Assembly: GCA_033578915.1 (NCBI GenBank) | Contig: JAVQWQ010000029.1 | Location: 1 to 19,447, forward strand | Length of the DNA: 19,447 nt | Source of the DNA: UBA7692 sp033578915 | GTDB taxonomy: Bacteria; Bacteroidota; Bacteroidia; Chitinophagales; LD1 | Reading direction: 5' to 3' | Program-made: the position numbers and the translations under genes | Notes under the pieces: generated by a model | The model's database searches: none | The model's input: only the letters and a program-made list of their open reading frames with translations | Told to the model about the DNA's origin: nothing | Part shown: piece by piece, positions 1 through 7,303 of the stretch | How the letters are laid out: the number at the start of each line of letters is the position of its first letter | Numbering within the stretch: the first letter of the stretch is position 1

Positions 1-261
1 TTGATACCTGCTGAATCATACCTTTCCCGGATTATAGAACCTCCGAATGTTTTACTTGCAAACATCAACCGATCTGTTATTACTGAAAATTTAAATCATT
101 GGTTAAGCATCGTAAATCCCGAGACCAAAATTTTGCTAAGTGGTTTTCTCATTGATGATGAAGAACTCATTGAATCGTTAGCGGCACAACATAAACTAGT
201 TCGCACCATGCGCAAGGAAAAAAACGGTTGGTTGGCTCTTTCATTTGTTCACGTGGCATAA
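1..261 (+). CDS. prmA: Ribosomal protein L11 methyltransferase, C-terminal end (partial)
   Basis: This is the last 86 codons of a gene that begins outside the window; the TTG at base 1 is only the window edge. PrmA uses S-adenosylmethionine to methylate ribosomal protein L11 in the cytoplasm. The visible part carries the late motifs of the methyltransferase fold: 'NVLLANINRSVI' (the ANIN segment near the substrate site), then 'KILLSGFLIDDEE' and a terminal 'NGWLALSF' strand, in the order and spacing usual for Bacteroidota PrmA. The SAM-binding glycine loop lies upstream and cannot be checked. The next gene starts 36 bases downstream on the same strand, so the two may share a transcript. I am fairly sure of the family, but the assignment rests on only about a third of the protein. 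Confidence 0.8.
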   Translation: MIPAESYLSRIIEPPNVLLANINRSVITENLNHWLSIVNPETKILLSGFLIDDEELIESLAAQHKLVRTMRKEKNGWLALSFVHVA

Positions 262-297
262 CTTTTTTATATTTAATGCTATAGTTGTATTTAAGAT

Positions 298-1524
298 ATG
301 CGTTTATGTATAGTTTTAATCTGCTGGTGCTCCCTTTTAGTTGCTCAAAACCCACGCGAGACTGCCGCCTGGCATTTGAATAATGGAGATGTTTATCTCA
401 AAATGGGGAATGTTCAGCGTGCCTTAGACGAATATCGCTTAGCCATAGAAATCAATCCTCATTTTGCTGAGGCTTACATGAAGCGCGCCCGTGTCTATAC
501 CGTTTTAGGAAGAAATACGGAGGCGCTTCAGGATTATAACAAGGCTATTGAGATAAACCCTCAATCTGCTATTTTTTATGATGCAAGGGCAAAGTTTAAA
601 ACTCTTGTAACCGATTATCAAGGTGCCAAAACGGATATCGAAACTGCATTGAAGCTTGAGCCGTTTAACATGCTGTTTCACGAACACAAAGCTGACTTGT
701 TCACAGCGCAGCAAAACTATAGCGAAGCACTTGCCGAATATCAGATTTTAATGCAAAACGACAGCACCAAATCTCGCTTATTACTTAAGAAAATAATGCT
801 TGATATTGAATCAAAAGAATTTATTGTTGCGCTTTCCGACATAGAAACATTTCTTGTAATGAACCCCTCCTCAGTAGTAGGAATCAATTTAAAAGCATTG
901 GTGCTAAGTGAATTAAACAGGTTAAATGAGGCGTTTAAAATTTTAAATGATATTATTGAGTTAAAACCAGATATTGATTTGTCCTATATAGTACGAAGTA
1001 TCGTTTTATATCGCCTGCAACGCAAAGAAGATGCATTGAAAGACCTTAATAAAGCCATCGAGTTAAATAACTCATGCACCTACGCGTTATTTAATCGTGC
1101 TGTGTTATTGAAGCAGTCTGGTGATATTGATGCGGCCGAGAAGGAATACTCAAATTTAATTGCCATAGACTCCACTTATGTTGATGCGTTTATCAACAGA
1201 GGTTTTACACGAAAAATGTTATTCAATTATACAGATGCCTTTGCCGATTTTGAAAAAGCCGTTACATCCAATCCTTCTAACATCAAAGCGAGGATGGCTT
1301 TGGCTAACATTAAAGTATTATATGGCTATTATAAGGAGGCAATTGCAGATTATACACTTGCTATAAATTTAGATGCCAATAATGCTTCATTATGGTTCAA
1401 CAGGGGTATCGCACAAATTTTATACATGAAAACCCGCGAAGGATGTGATGATCTGCGCACCAGTTCAAGACTTGGTTTTAAAAAGGCAGAAGAGTTTATC
1501 GCAGCCTTCTGTGCAAATTTTTAA
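298..1524 (+). CDS. Secreted tetratricopeptide-repeat protein (11 TPRs)
   Basis: The 408-residue product starts with a short signal peptide (MRLCIVLICWCSLLVAQ, probable cleavage before Q17 or N18), so it should work in the periplasm or at the envelope. From about residue 23 to 390 it is an almost unbroken array of about eleven 34-residue tetratricopeptide repeats, with typical endings such as 'ALDEYRLAIEINPHF', 'ALQDYNKAIEINPQS' and 'ALKDLNKAIELNNSC'. It closes with a capping helix ending in 'FIAAFC'. Such solenoids bind other proteins; the partner cannot be deduced here. The outer repeats match the consensus better than the middle ones (about residues 125-225). It follows prmA closely and converges on the hydrolase gene, whose remnant ends 15 bases beyond its stop. 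No enzymatic domain is visible. Confidence 0.85.
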   Translation: MRLCIVLICWCSLLVAQNPRETAAWHLNNGDVYLKMGNVQRALDEYRLAIEINPHFAEAYMKRARVYTVLGRNTEALQDYNKAIEINPQSAIFYDARAKFKTLVTDYQGAKTDIETALKLEPFNMLFHEHKADLFTAQQNYSEALAEYQILMQNDSTKSRLLLKKIMLDIESKEFIVALSDIETFLVMNPSSVVGINLKALVLSELNRLNEAFKILNDIIELKPDIDLSYIVRSIVLYRLQRKEDALKDLNKAIELNNSCTYALFNRAVLLKQSGDIDAAEKEYSNLIAIDSTYVDAFINRGFTRKMLFNYTDAFADFEKAVTSNPSNIKARMALANIKVLYGYYKEAIADYTLAINLDANNASLWFNRGIAQILYMKTREGCDDLRTSSRLGFKKAEEFIAAFCANF

Positions 1525-1539
1525 ATTGCGATGTTTGAT

Positions 1540-1740
1540 TTAATTCACAGACATCTTGATTAATTTGAATAATCTCGATGTTGTATTATCGTTTAATCTC
1601 AAGAAATAAATACCGGGAGTCAAGTCTGAAAGGTCTATCTGATGTGGCAACTCAATGGTTTTGCTGAAAATGCTTCTTCCGCATGAAGTTGATAAATCTG
1701 CTCTGGTGAACCCGTATTTGCTGTTTTGTATGTTTATCAC
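1540..1740 (-). pseudogene. T9SS type A C-terminal sorting domain cut off from the upstream hydrolase
   Basis: This is 66 codons in the same frame as the hydrolase gene, separated from it only by the TAA at 1741-1743. Together with the hydrolase's last residues (FQVFPNPFH) it rebuilds a complete T9SS type A sorting domain: the PNPF motif, a 'VINIQN' strand, 'GFTRADLSTSCGRSIFSKT', the hallmark 'LTPGIYFLRLND' and a basic 'LFKLIKM' tail. Known family members use this domain to leave the periplasm through the type IX machinery and then lose it. It has no start of its own beyond a GTG just after the stop, and a sorting domain is useless alone. I therefore read it as the severed end of the hydrolase gene, through a single nonsense change, a sequencing error or, less likely, programmed readthrough. 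Confidence 0.8.
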
Positions 1741-2757
1741 TTAATGAAAAGGGTTTGGAAAGACCTGAAACACTTCATCGGTTTGTAAATCATTAGTTGA
1801 TGATAAACCTCCGCATACCACGTGCTGAGCAAGGAAGTCGCGTATTACGGCAATGGTAGTGTCCATGTAAGCCTGATTAAAAACAAAAGGAACGTGTCCT
1901 GCCCCCTTGAATATATAGACTGAATGAGGCAGTCCTATACGTGCGGCTCTTACGGCCAAGTCGCAGGAGCCGAACATTTGTGCTTCTACAGAATTAGCTG
2001 CTTTAGTACTATCGTAGGAACAAGGCACAAGGTTGTCGTTTTCTCCGTGCAGGGCGCAAAGGATGGGGTCGCCCGGCATCAACCATACGGTATCTCCCAG
2101 CGCCCCGCAAAGGTTGATTACTCCGCGCACCTTTTCACTGTAACCTGGATTTCCACTGTTTCCCGTGATGCCGCCCACTTCGGCAAGAGCTGCATCTACG
2201 TACGGTGGTCGCGGCCTTGATAATGTATCCGCTTTTGCGTAGGCTAAATTGAGTGCCGTAAATCCACCGGCGCTTACCCCGCCTATAAAAATTTGAGTAG
2301 TGTCGATGCGATAAATGTTTTGAGTAGAAGCATCTTTGTAAAAGAAGCGAATGGATGCCCGCATGTCTTGCGCTGCTCGAATTAGCGCCTTGAATTGATT
2401 GGTGTCGCTGTCGTTTCCGTTTTCAAAACCCAAACGATAATCAATAGAAGCAGTAACATATCCTTTCCGTGCAAAGGCGTTGCAGAGTTTTACGATGTCG
2501 GGACTAGTTTTACTGCCAAAAGTAAAACTTCCTCCGAAGGCCAAAATAATCAAAGGCCTGCGCGCAAGCGTATCTCCTTGTGGTTCATAAATATTCATGA
2601 AAAGTTCTTGAAAAGTTCCGTCAAATCTGTAGTTCCCTCCATACTTAATATTGAGGTTGCTTTTTACATTAAATAAGTCATTCACAAATCTGCCCGGCTC
2701 ACACTGAGCGAATACGATGTTGGGAATTATACAAAGCGAGAGCAATATTTTTTTCAT
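1741..2757 (-). CDS. Secreted alpha/beta-hydrolase (carboxylesterase-like), interrupted before its sorting domain
   Basis: The 338-residue product starts with a clear signal peptide (MKKILLSLCIIPNIVFAQ). I chose this ATG over one 25 codons upstream because the upstream version would bury the signal peptide and would lie upstream of the likely promoter. The fold is alpha/beta hydrolase of the esterase/lipase type: an oxyanion-hole strand 'ILAFGGSF' (about 71-78), the nucleophile elbow GVSAG with Ser162, an acid candidate Asp241 in 'LHGENDNLVP' and the catalytic His288 in 'GAGHVPF'. It probably hydrolyses an ester; the substrate is unknown. The frame ends at 'VFPNPFH-TAA', just after the start of a T9SS sorting domain whose remainder continues in frame downstream. 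If the stop is real, the enzyme would reach the periplasm but not be exported by T9SS. Confidence 0.8.
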   Translation of the reverse strand: MKKILLSLCIIPNIVFAQCEPGRFVNDLFNVKSNLNIKYGGNYRFDGTFQELFMNIYEPQGDTLARRPLIILAFGGSFTFGSKTSPDIVKLCNAFARKGYVTASIDYRLGFENGNDSDTNQFKALIRAAQDMRASIRFFYKDASTQNIYRIDTTQIFIGGVSAGGFTALNLAYAKADTLSRPRPPYVDAALAEVGGITGNSGNPGYSEKVRGVINLCGALGDTVWLMPGDPILCALHGENDNLVPCSYDSTKAANSVEAQMFGSCDLAVRAARIGLPHSVYIFKGAGHVPFVFNQAYMDTTIAVIRDFLAQHVVCGGLSSTNDLQTDEVFQVFPNPFH

Positions 2758-2760
2758 AAA

Positions 2761-2801
2761 TTGAAATTCATAACTAAATGTACTATTTCTTTGAATTTCA
2801 A
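2761..2801. promoter_or_regulatory. 10-bp inverted repeat flanking a TAnnTTTG-like promoter element of the hydrolase gene
   Basis: TTGAAATTCA at 2761-2770 and TGAATTTCAA at 2792-2801 are perfect reverse complements separated by 21 bases. Between them, on the minus strand at 2782-2775, lies TACATTTA, a 7/8 match to the Bacteroidota -7 consensus TAnnTTTG, about 18 bases before the chosen hydrolase ATG. A TTG sits 16 bases upstream of the -7 element, a little close for a -33 box. A palindrome bracketing the promoter core is a plausible operator, but the AT-rich composition makes chance occurrence possible. Confidence 0.35.
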
Positions 2802-2869
2802 GGGCCGCGTTGGATGGGTTTTTTCTTTTCATTAGGCATTTTAGCCCGTCACGTATAACTGAGTCTTAT

Positions 2870-3880
2870 CTAAACTATTTTATAGCCGATAGCTTTTGCA
2901 ACATCAGCAAGTGTTCCGTAAAGCTCTTTGAATTGGTCGAAGGTAAGTTGCTGAGCCGGGTCGCTAAGCGCAGCCGCTGGGTTGGGATGGGTTTCTATCA
3001 ACAATCCATCAATGCCCATAGCCACTGCTGCTCTACTCAGATCGGGCACCCCATATGCAAAACCCATGGCATGGCTTGGGTCTATCACGATGGGAAGGTT
3101 TACGTTTTCTTTTAGCCAACTCACTCCGCATAAGTCGAGGGTAAATCGCGTAAAGTTTTCAAATGTTCTAATGCCCCGTTCGCACAGTATCACCTGCTCG
3201 TTGCCGCCACATAAAATAAACTCAGCTGCCTGAACAAACTCCTGAAGGTTGCTGCCAAAACCTCTTTTTAAAAGAACCGGTTTTCGTGCTTTTCCGCATG
3301 CCCGTAAAATTGAATGATCATACATGGCCTTCGCGCCAATCTGGATAATATCAGCATATTCAATGACTGCTTCTGCATGACTGCCATCTTTCACTTCTGT
3401 GATGATTTTTAATCCATAATCTGAACGAATTTTGTCCAGTAGTTGCAAACCTTTTATTTCTAACCCTTGAAAGCTATACGGAGAAGTGCGTGGCTTGTAT
3501 GCGCCTGCTCTAAGAACTTTAATGCCCAGTTGAACACACAGTTCAGCGCAAGCGCGGATTTGTTTTTCGCTTTCAACAGAACAAGGGCCTGTAATAACCA
3601 GCGTATTTTGCGAGTTTCCTCCAATAGTTAGATCATCTGTTATTCTGATTTCTCTTTTTGAGGTAAGAAATTTTCGCGAGGCCAACTGTATATCGCTACC
3701 GGTAATAACAACCCTTTCCGCAAGTTGTCGGACACTTTCATCCAATTCATTTTCTTTCAATTTACCCGATGTTACGATAATCAACCTTCCATTGTAATTA
3801 TTAAGGATTACGGCAGCATATTTCAGGCTAATTGCCTCTGCCAGAACGCGACTTACTCCGCGTTTTAGCTCTATAATCAT
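2870..3880 (-). CDS. aroF: 3-deoxy-7-phosphoheptulonate (DAHP) synthase, type AroA-I-beta with N-terminal regulatory domain
   Basis: The enzyme condenses phosphoenolpyruvate with erythrose 4-phosphate, the first step of the shikimate pathway to aromatic amino acids. The 336-residue product has an N-terminal ferredoxin-like domain (about 1-65), which in Thermotoga-type enzymes mediates tyrosine/phenylalanine inhibition, then the TIM barrel. Visible barrel motifs are GPCSVE (98-103), KPRTSPYSFQG (129-139), CERGIRTFE (233-241) and DPSH (267-270). The expected metal ligands are Cys100, His270, Glu296 and Asp307, spaced as in the Thermotoga enzyme. The start is the ATG at 3880-3878, which shares its A with the TGA of dapF (TGATG), implying translational coupling; the TTG one codon earlier is less likely. 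No chorismate mutase domain is attached. Confidence 0.93.
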   Translation of the reverse strand: MIIELKRGVSRVLAEAISLKYAAVILNNYNGRLIIVTSGKLKENELDESVRQLAERVVITGSDIQLASRKFLTSKREIRITDDLTIGGNSQNTLVITGPCSVESEKQIRACAELCVQLGIKVLRAGAYKPRTSPYSFQGLEIKGLQLLDKIRSDYGLKIITEVKDGSHAEAVIEYADIIQIGAKAMYDHSILRACGKARKPVLLKRGFGSNLQEFVQAAEFILCGGNEQVILCERGIRTFENFTRFTLDLCGVSWLKENVNLPIVIDPSHAMGFAYGVPDLSRAAVAMGIDGLLIETHPNPAAALSDPAQQLTFDQFKELYGTLADVAKAIGYKIV

Positions 3881-4677
3881 CAAACAGAATTTATTTCTAT
3901 GTTGCCTTCAAAAACTTTTTCTACCGGCCCGGAAAGCATTATATTCTGATAACGCTTATTTTCAGTATCATATTCAAAAGAAACTTTTAATTTACCTCCT
4001 CTAGTATCAATATTTATTTCGTTTGCGCCTAATGGTGTACGATAACTGTATGCCAATGTGGCAGCCACAACCCCGGTACCGCAACTTAAAGTTTCATCTT
4101 CTACTCCTCGTTCATACGTGCGAACAAATAAATGCCCTTCTTTTATTACCGACACGAGGTTTACGTTGATGCCTTGTTGAGCAAAAGTATCGCTATATCT
4201 GATTGCTTTAGCTATCTTGATCAGATCTTCCTGGGTGGCATCTGCACAAAACAATACATAGTGCGGTGAGCCGGTATCTAGTATATAGGCATCTTTTTCG
4301 TGTGTTATAATTTTTTCTACGTCTTTCATGGAAATAGTAATCCAGGGATCATCTACACGTCCCTCATGTTTCCCATCTGCAGCCAGGAATGTGCATTGTT
4401 GCCCAACTATTCCTTTATAATAAGCAAAATGTACAATACTTCTTCCTCCGTTACCACACATAGTGCTTTCCTTGCCATCACTATTAAAATACATCATCCC
4501 GAAGTCATATCCATCTTTTTTTTGTAGCAGGATTAAACCATCGGCCCCTATGCCATATCTTCTATGGCATAGTTTTTGTATCAGATTATTATCATGAACG
4601 GGAAAATGAATTATCCGGTCATCTATAAGAATGAAATCGTTGCCGGTGGCCTGATATTTCGCGAAATTAACGTTCAT
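3880..4677 (-). CDS. dapF: Diaminopimelate epimerase
   Basis: DapF converts LL- to meso-diaminopimelate in the cytoplasm, supplying the peptidoglycan cross-linking residue and the precursor of lysine. The 265-residue length is normal. The N-terminal signature 'FAKYQATGNDFILID' is followed by the two catalytic cysteines in their standard settings: Cys74 in 'STMCGNGGRS' and Cys199 in 'ETLSCGTGVVAA', which act as the acid/base pair. 'YGIGADGLILL' (41-51) is also typical. The gene is first in a two-gene unit with aroF, overlapping it by one base, and is divergent from the HtrA gene across a 104-base gap. Nothing suggests inactivation. Confidence 0.95.
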   Translation of the reverse strand: MNVNFAKYQATGNDFILIDDRIIHFPVHDNNLIQKLCHRRYGIGADGLILLQKKDGYDFGMMYFNSDGKESTMCGNGGRSIVHFAYYKGIVGQQCTFLAADGKHEGRVDDPWITISMKDVEKIITHEKDAYILDTGSPHYVLFCADATQEDLIKIAKAIRYSDTFAQQGINVNLVSVIKEGHLFVRTYERGVEDETLSCGTGVVAATLAYSYRTPLGANEINIDTRGGKLKVSFEYDTENKRYQNIMLSGPVEKVFEGNIEINSV

Positions 4678-4744
4678 TTAATTCTTATTGTTAAATCAAT
4701 TAAAGTGAAACGGATTTAAAAATAATAGGGTGTTTAGGTCGTAT

Positions 4745-4752
4745 TAAATTTG
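4745..4752 (+). promoter_or_regulatory. Candidate -7 element of the htrA promoter
   Basis: TAAATTTG matches the Bacteroidota housekeeping -7 consensus TAnnTTTG exactly and lies 29 bases upstream of the protease ATG, in the 104-base divergent gap between dapF and the protease gene (4678-4781). I see no good TTTG/TTG at the expected -33 distance. For dapF on the other strand I found only weak matches. No heat-shock type (CIRCE) palindrome is present in the gap. Confidence 0.45.
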
Positions 4753-4781
4753 TGAAAGTAAAAGAATAGATTTCAAAAGAA

Positions 4782-6266
4782 ATGCCTATGAAAATAAAAA
4801 CATTCATAACACTGTTGATAGCATCCTTCGCCGGAGCTATGTTGGCAATTTGGGGGTATAAAAAATTTTTTCCTGAAAAGCCGACGGTTCATTTCATAGA
4901 TCCTACTCCAACTAAGCTGGCAAACTTTCAGCCGGCTGTTGTTCAACCTGCTGATTTTCGCTATGCGGCTGCGATTGCAACGCCATGTGTGGTTCATATT
5001 AAATCTACCTATCGCTCAGAAGCCGTTACCATGAGAGGCCGCGATCCCTTTCGCGATTTTTTCGGAGACGATTTTTTCCATTTTTTCTATGGCCCTAATC
5101 CTCCTCAGGTGCAACCCAAAGTATCAACCGGTAGTGGAGTTATCGTGAGTAAAGATGGATACATTGTTACGAACAATCATGTGGTGGAAAATGCAGATGA
5201 GATTAATGTTACGCTTCATAACAATAAAAATTTCAAAGCCAAAATGATTGGTAGGGATCCCGATACAGATCTCGCGCTTATAAAAATTGAAACAGATGAT
5301 CTGCCTTTTATAAAGTTTGCTGATAGCGACAGCGTAATGGTCGGAGAATGGGTGCTTGCAGTGGGCAACCCCTTTAATTTGTCCTCAACAGTAACGGCCG
5401 GAATTGTTTCTGCCAAAGCAAGAAATATAAACATTTTAGCTAGAAGTAATGGAAGTTCCGCTATTGAATCTTTTATACAAACCGATGCAGCCGTCAACCC
5501 CGGTAACAGTGGCGGAGCACTGGTAAATATATCCGGAAACCTTATCGGAATCAACACGGCCATTGCTTCGCCAACAGGCAGCTATGCAGGTTACTCATTC
5601 GCAGTGCCTTCAAACATAGTTAAGAAAGTTGTTTTTGACTTACAAAAATATGGGGCTACACAAAGAGGCTTCCTGGGTGTGCAAATCAGGACAGTGGACG
5701 ATGAGCTTGCTCAAAAAGTTGGTTTAAGCAAACCTATGGGAGTTTACATAGAAACAGTAAATGAAGGCAGTGCAGGAAAAGAGGCAGGTTTGAAGCCTAA
5801 AGACGTTATTTTGAAAATTAATGGCGTAAGTGTAAACAGTGCTCCTGAATTGCAGGAACAAGTGGCAAGATATCGTCCAGGAGATAAAATTACTGTAGAT
5901 TATTACAGGGATGGCAAGTTTGAAACGACTACTGTTACTCTCAAAAATAAATACAATACTACTTCTATTGTGGACAACAGCAAAGATATTTTAGATGCGC
6001 TTGGCCTTGAACTCTCAGAAATTTCGCCTGCTGAGAAAAAACAGCTAGGCATTGAAAGCGGAGTTAAGGTCACTAACATTAAGTCCTTAAAAATAAAAGA
6101 ATTTACCGATATCCTAAACGTTTTTTTTATCACTCAGGTGGATGATCAACCGGTTCAAAATATAAACGACTTTGTCAATATTTTGAAGAATAAATCAGGC
6201 AAAGTGTTGCTGGAAGGGATATACCCCGGAAAGCCTATGAGTTATCTATACGCTTTCCGAATGTAA
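4782..6266 (+). CDS. HtrA/Deg-family serine endoprotease with two PDZ domains
   Basis: This is an envelope quality-control protease that degrades or refolds misfolded exported proteins. The 494-residue product begins with a basic N-terminus and one hydrophobic segment (about 7-26), acting as a signal peptide or membrane anchor; the second Met at residue 3 is an equally possible start. The trypsin-like domain has the full triad: His133 in 'TNNHVVENADE', Asp163 in 'DPDTDLALIK' and Ser243 in 'NPGNSGGAL'. Residues 83-110 form a Phe/Asp/Gly-rich insert ('RDFFGDDFFHFF') in the region of the LA loop. PDZ1 is clear at about 285-385 ('RGFLGVQIR'). The second PDZ-like domain (about 400-494) is divergent. 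The layout matches Bacteroidota DegQ/DegP homologues; I leave the symbol blank because the choice between degP and degQ cannot be made. Confidence 0.93.
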   Translation: MPMKIKTFITLLIASFAGAMLAIWGYKKFFPEKPTVHFIDPTPTKLANFQPAVVQPADFRYAAAIATPCVVHIKSTYRSEAVTMRGRDPFRDFFGDDFFHFFYGPNPPQVQPKVSTGSGVIVSKDGYIVTNNHVVENADEINVTLHNNKNFKAKMIGRDPDTDLALIKIETDDLPFIKFADSDSVMVGEWVLAVGNPFNLSSTVTAGIVSAKARNINILARSNGSSAIESFIQTDAAVNPGNSGGALVNISGNLIGINTAIASPTGSYAGYSFAVPSNIVKKVVFDLQKYGATQRGFLGVQIRTVDDELAQKVGLSKPMGVYIETVNEGSAGKEAGLKPKDVILKINGVSVNSAPELQEQVARYRPGDKITVDYYRDGKFETTTVTLKNKYNTTSIVDNSKDILDALGLELSEISPAEKKQLGIESGVKVTNIKSLKIKEFTDILNVFFITQVDDQPVQNINDFVNILKNKSGKVLLEGIYPGKPMSYLYAFRM

Positions 6267-6284
6267 TCCCGTAAAACATTATTA

Positions 6285-6308
6285 TTATATATTTAATTTT
6301 ATATATAA
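6285..6308. promoter_or_regulatory. AT-rich palindrome over the arsR-family promoter (candidate operator)
   Basis: TTATATAT (6285-6292) and ATATATAA (6301-6308) are perfect 8-base inverted arms around an 8-base spacer. The left arm overlaps TATATTTA (6288-6295), a 7/8 match to the TAnnTTTG -7 element, about 25 bases before the regulator's ATG. ArsR-family proteins typically repress their own promoters from AT-rich dyads placed like this. The inference is reasonable, but low-complexity AT sequence produces palindromes easily. The same dyad could also act as a weak stop for htrA transcripts. Confidence 0.4.
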
Positions 6309-6320
6309 ATTAAAGCAGTG

Positions 6321-6629
6321 ATGGCACTAAAATCTCATGCTGCTTTTGAGCTCGATAAAACAATAAAAGCTAATAAAATTCTTATTGCACTGTGCCATCC
6401 GCTGCGAATTCGCATGCTTAACTTTATTGCAGAAAGAGGTAAAGTAAATGTTGGTACTATTCACAAAAGCCTTAATTTAGATCAATCTATCGCATCACAG
6501 CAATTGCGGATACTTCGCGATGCTCAGTTAGTATATACAGAGCGTTCAGGAAAGGAGGTTATTTATTCTGTAAACACCTCCAAGCTCAAAAGAATACACA
6601 AAATTTTACAGCGTCATATTAAAATTTAG
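6321..6629 (+). CDS. ArsR/SmtB-family winged-helix transcriptional regulator
   Basis: The 102-residue protein is a single winged helix-turn-helix DNA-binding domain. 'ILIALCHPLRIRMLNFI' is the family's opening helix ('LadptRl.IL'), the recognition helix is in 'QSIASQQLRILRDAQLV', and the wing is 'ERSGKEVIYSVN'. ArsR proteins bind as dimers and repress nearby genes until a ligand releases them. There is one cysteine only (in 'ALCHP'), the metal-binding ELCVCD motif is replaced by 'VNVGTI', and the cysteine pair of persulfide sensors such as BigR/SqrR is absent, so the signal is unknown. I chose the ATG at 6321 over the GTG immediately before it. It leads the rhodanese-glpD-lolA run, which it probably controls. 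Confidence 0.88.
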   Translation: MALKSHAAFELDKTIKANKILIALCHPLRIRMLNFIAERGKVNVGTIHKSLNLDQSIASQQLRILRDAQLVYTERSGKEVIYSVNTSKLKRIHKILQRHIKI

Positions 6630-6666
6630 CATATCATTATAGGTTTGTGCATTATTACCGGATGTC

Positions 6667-7302
6667 GTGAAGTTGCTAACAGAGGAAGAATTTGCCGAAC
6701 TTATATCCCACAAACAATGCCTGGCCATTGATTCCAGGAGTATATTGTCTAGTGCTGATAAGTTTATAGAAGGAGCATTGTGCATACCATGGGGCGAAAA
6801 CTTTATTCCTCTGTTTCAAAAACTTGTAGATGATAAACAGAATATTCTATTGTTATGTGATGCACAAAATGCGGAAGAAATTATCCGCAATATACTCGCT
6901 ACAGGTTTTTCGAATATTTCCGGGTGGATAGACCCAAGCGCAATAAAAAACCTATCTACTTCAGTAATTATTGTGATTGATGCCGATGAATTTAAATTAG
7001 ATTACGATTATGATGAGTTTTATTTGATTGATGTTCGCGATGCAGATTTATATGAAAAATATCATATTGAGTTTTCTCAAAACATACCACTGGATGATAT
7101 TGATACTGTTTTTCAGGACCTTGACCCGAAAATGAGGATTTACATTGTTGGCGATGATGCCATGCATGCCTTTACTGCTGCCTCCCTATTAAAGATGCTA
7201 GGCTTTGAATTGATCAGAGTGGTAGGATGCAACTTTGATGAGCTCGTTGAAAAAGGGCTTCCTATAATACGTTCGTCTAAAAATTCAAGCCCATCACAAT
7301 AG
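6667..7302 (+). CDS. Tandem rhodanese-like domain protein, probably lacking normal sulfurtransferase sites
   Basis: The 211-residue cytoplasmic protein contains two rhodanese-like domains. The first (about 1-95) has 'LAIDSRS' and a Cys64 at the active-site position, but its loop reads CDAQNAE, unlike the usual CRSGNRS type. The second (about 105-205) has 'EFYLIDVRDADLYEKYHI', and Gly162 ('IYIVGDDAMH') stands where the catalytic cysteine should be. This pair resembles the rhodanese half of metallo-beta-lactamase/rhodanese fusions of sulfide metabolism, but no lactamase domain is present here. Roles could be persulfide handling, binding or regulation. The start is GTG at 6667; a stop 27 bases upstream in frame leaves little choice. 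Its TAG is one base before the glpD ATG, and it is 37 bases from the ArsR gene. Confidence 0.8.
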   Translation: MKLLTEEEFAELISHKQCLAIDSRSILSSADKFIEGALCIPWGENFIPLFQKLVDDKQNILLLCDAQNAEEIIRNILATGFSNISGWIDPSAIKNLSTSVIIVIDADEFKLDYDYDEFYLIDVRDADLYEKYHIEFSQNIPLDDIDTVFQDLDPKMRIYIVGDDAMHAFTAASLLKMLGFELIRVVGCNFDELVEKGLPIIRSSKNSSPSQ

Positions 7303-7303
7303 C

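Noticed and set aside
2758..2832. A 25-codon N-terminal extension of the hydrolase from an upstream ATG
   Set aside because: It would place the signal peptide internally and it overlaps the likely promoter; the inner ATG is preferred.
5216..5563. A 115-codon minus-strand frame inside the protease gene
   Set aside because: It is antisense to the highly conserved catalytic region of the HtrA protein and shows no family features.
6267..6320. The AT palindrome as a true intrinsic terminator for htrA
   Set aside because: The stem is pure A/T with no GC pairs and an AT-only spacer; its overlap with a -7 element makes an operator reading more natural. Weak termination is not excluded.
6321..6629. 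Metal-sensing ArsR/SmtB assignment (arsenic, zinc or cadmium)
   Set aside because: The metal-binding cysteine motif in the recognition region is absent and the protein has a single cysteine.
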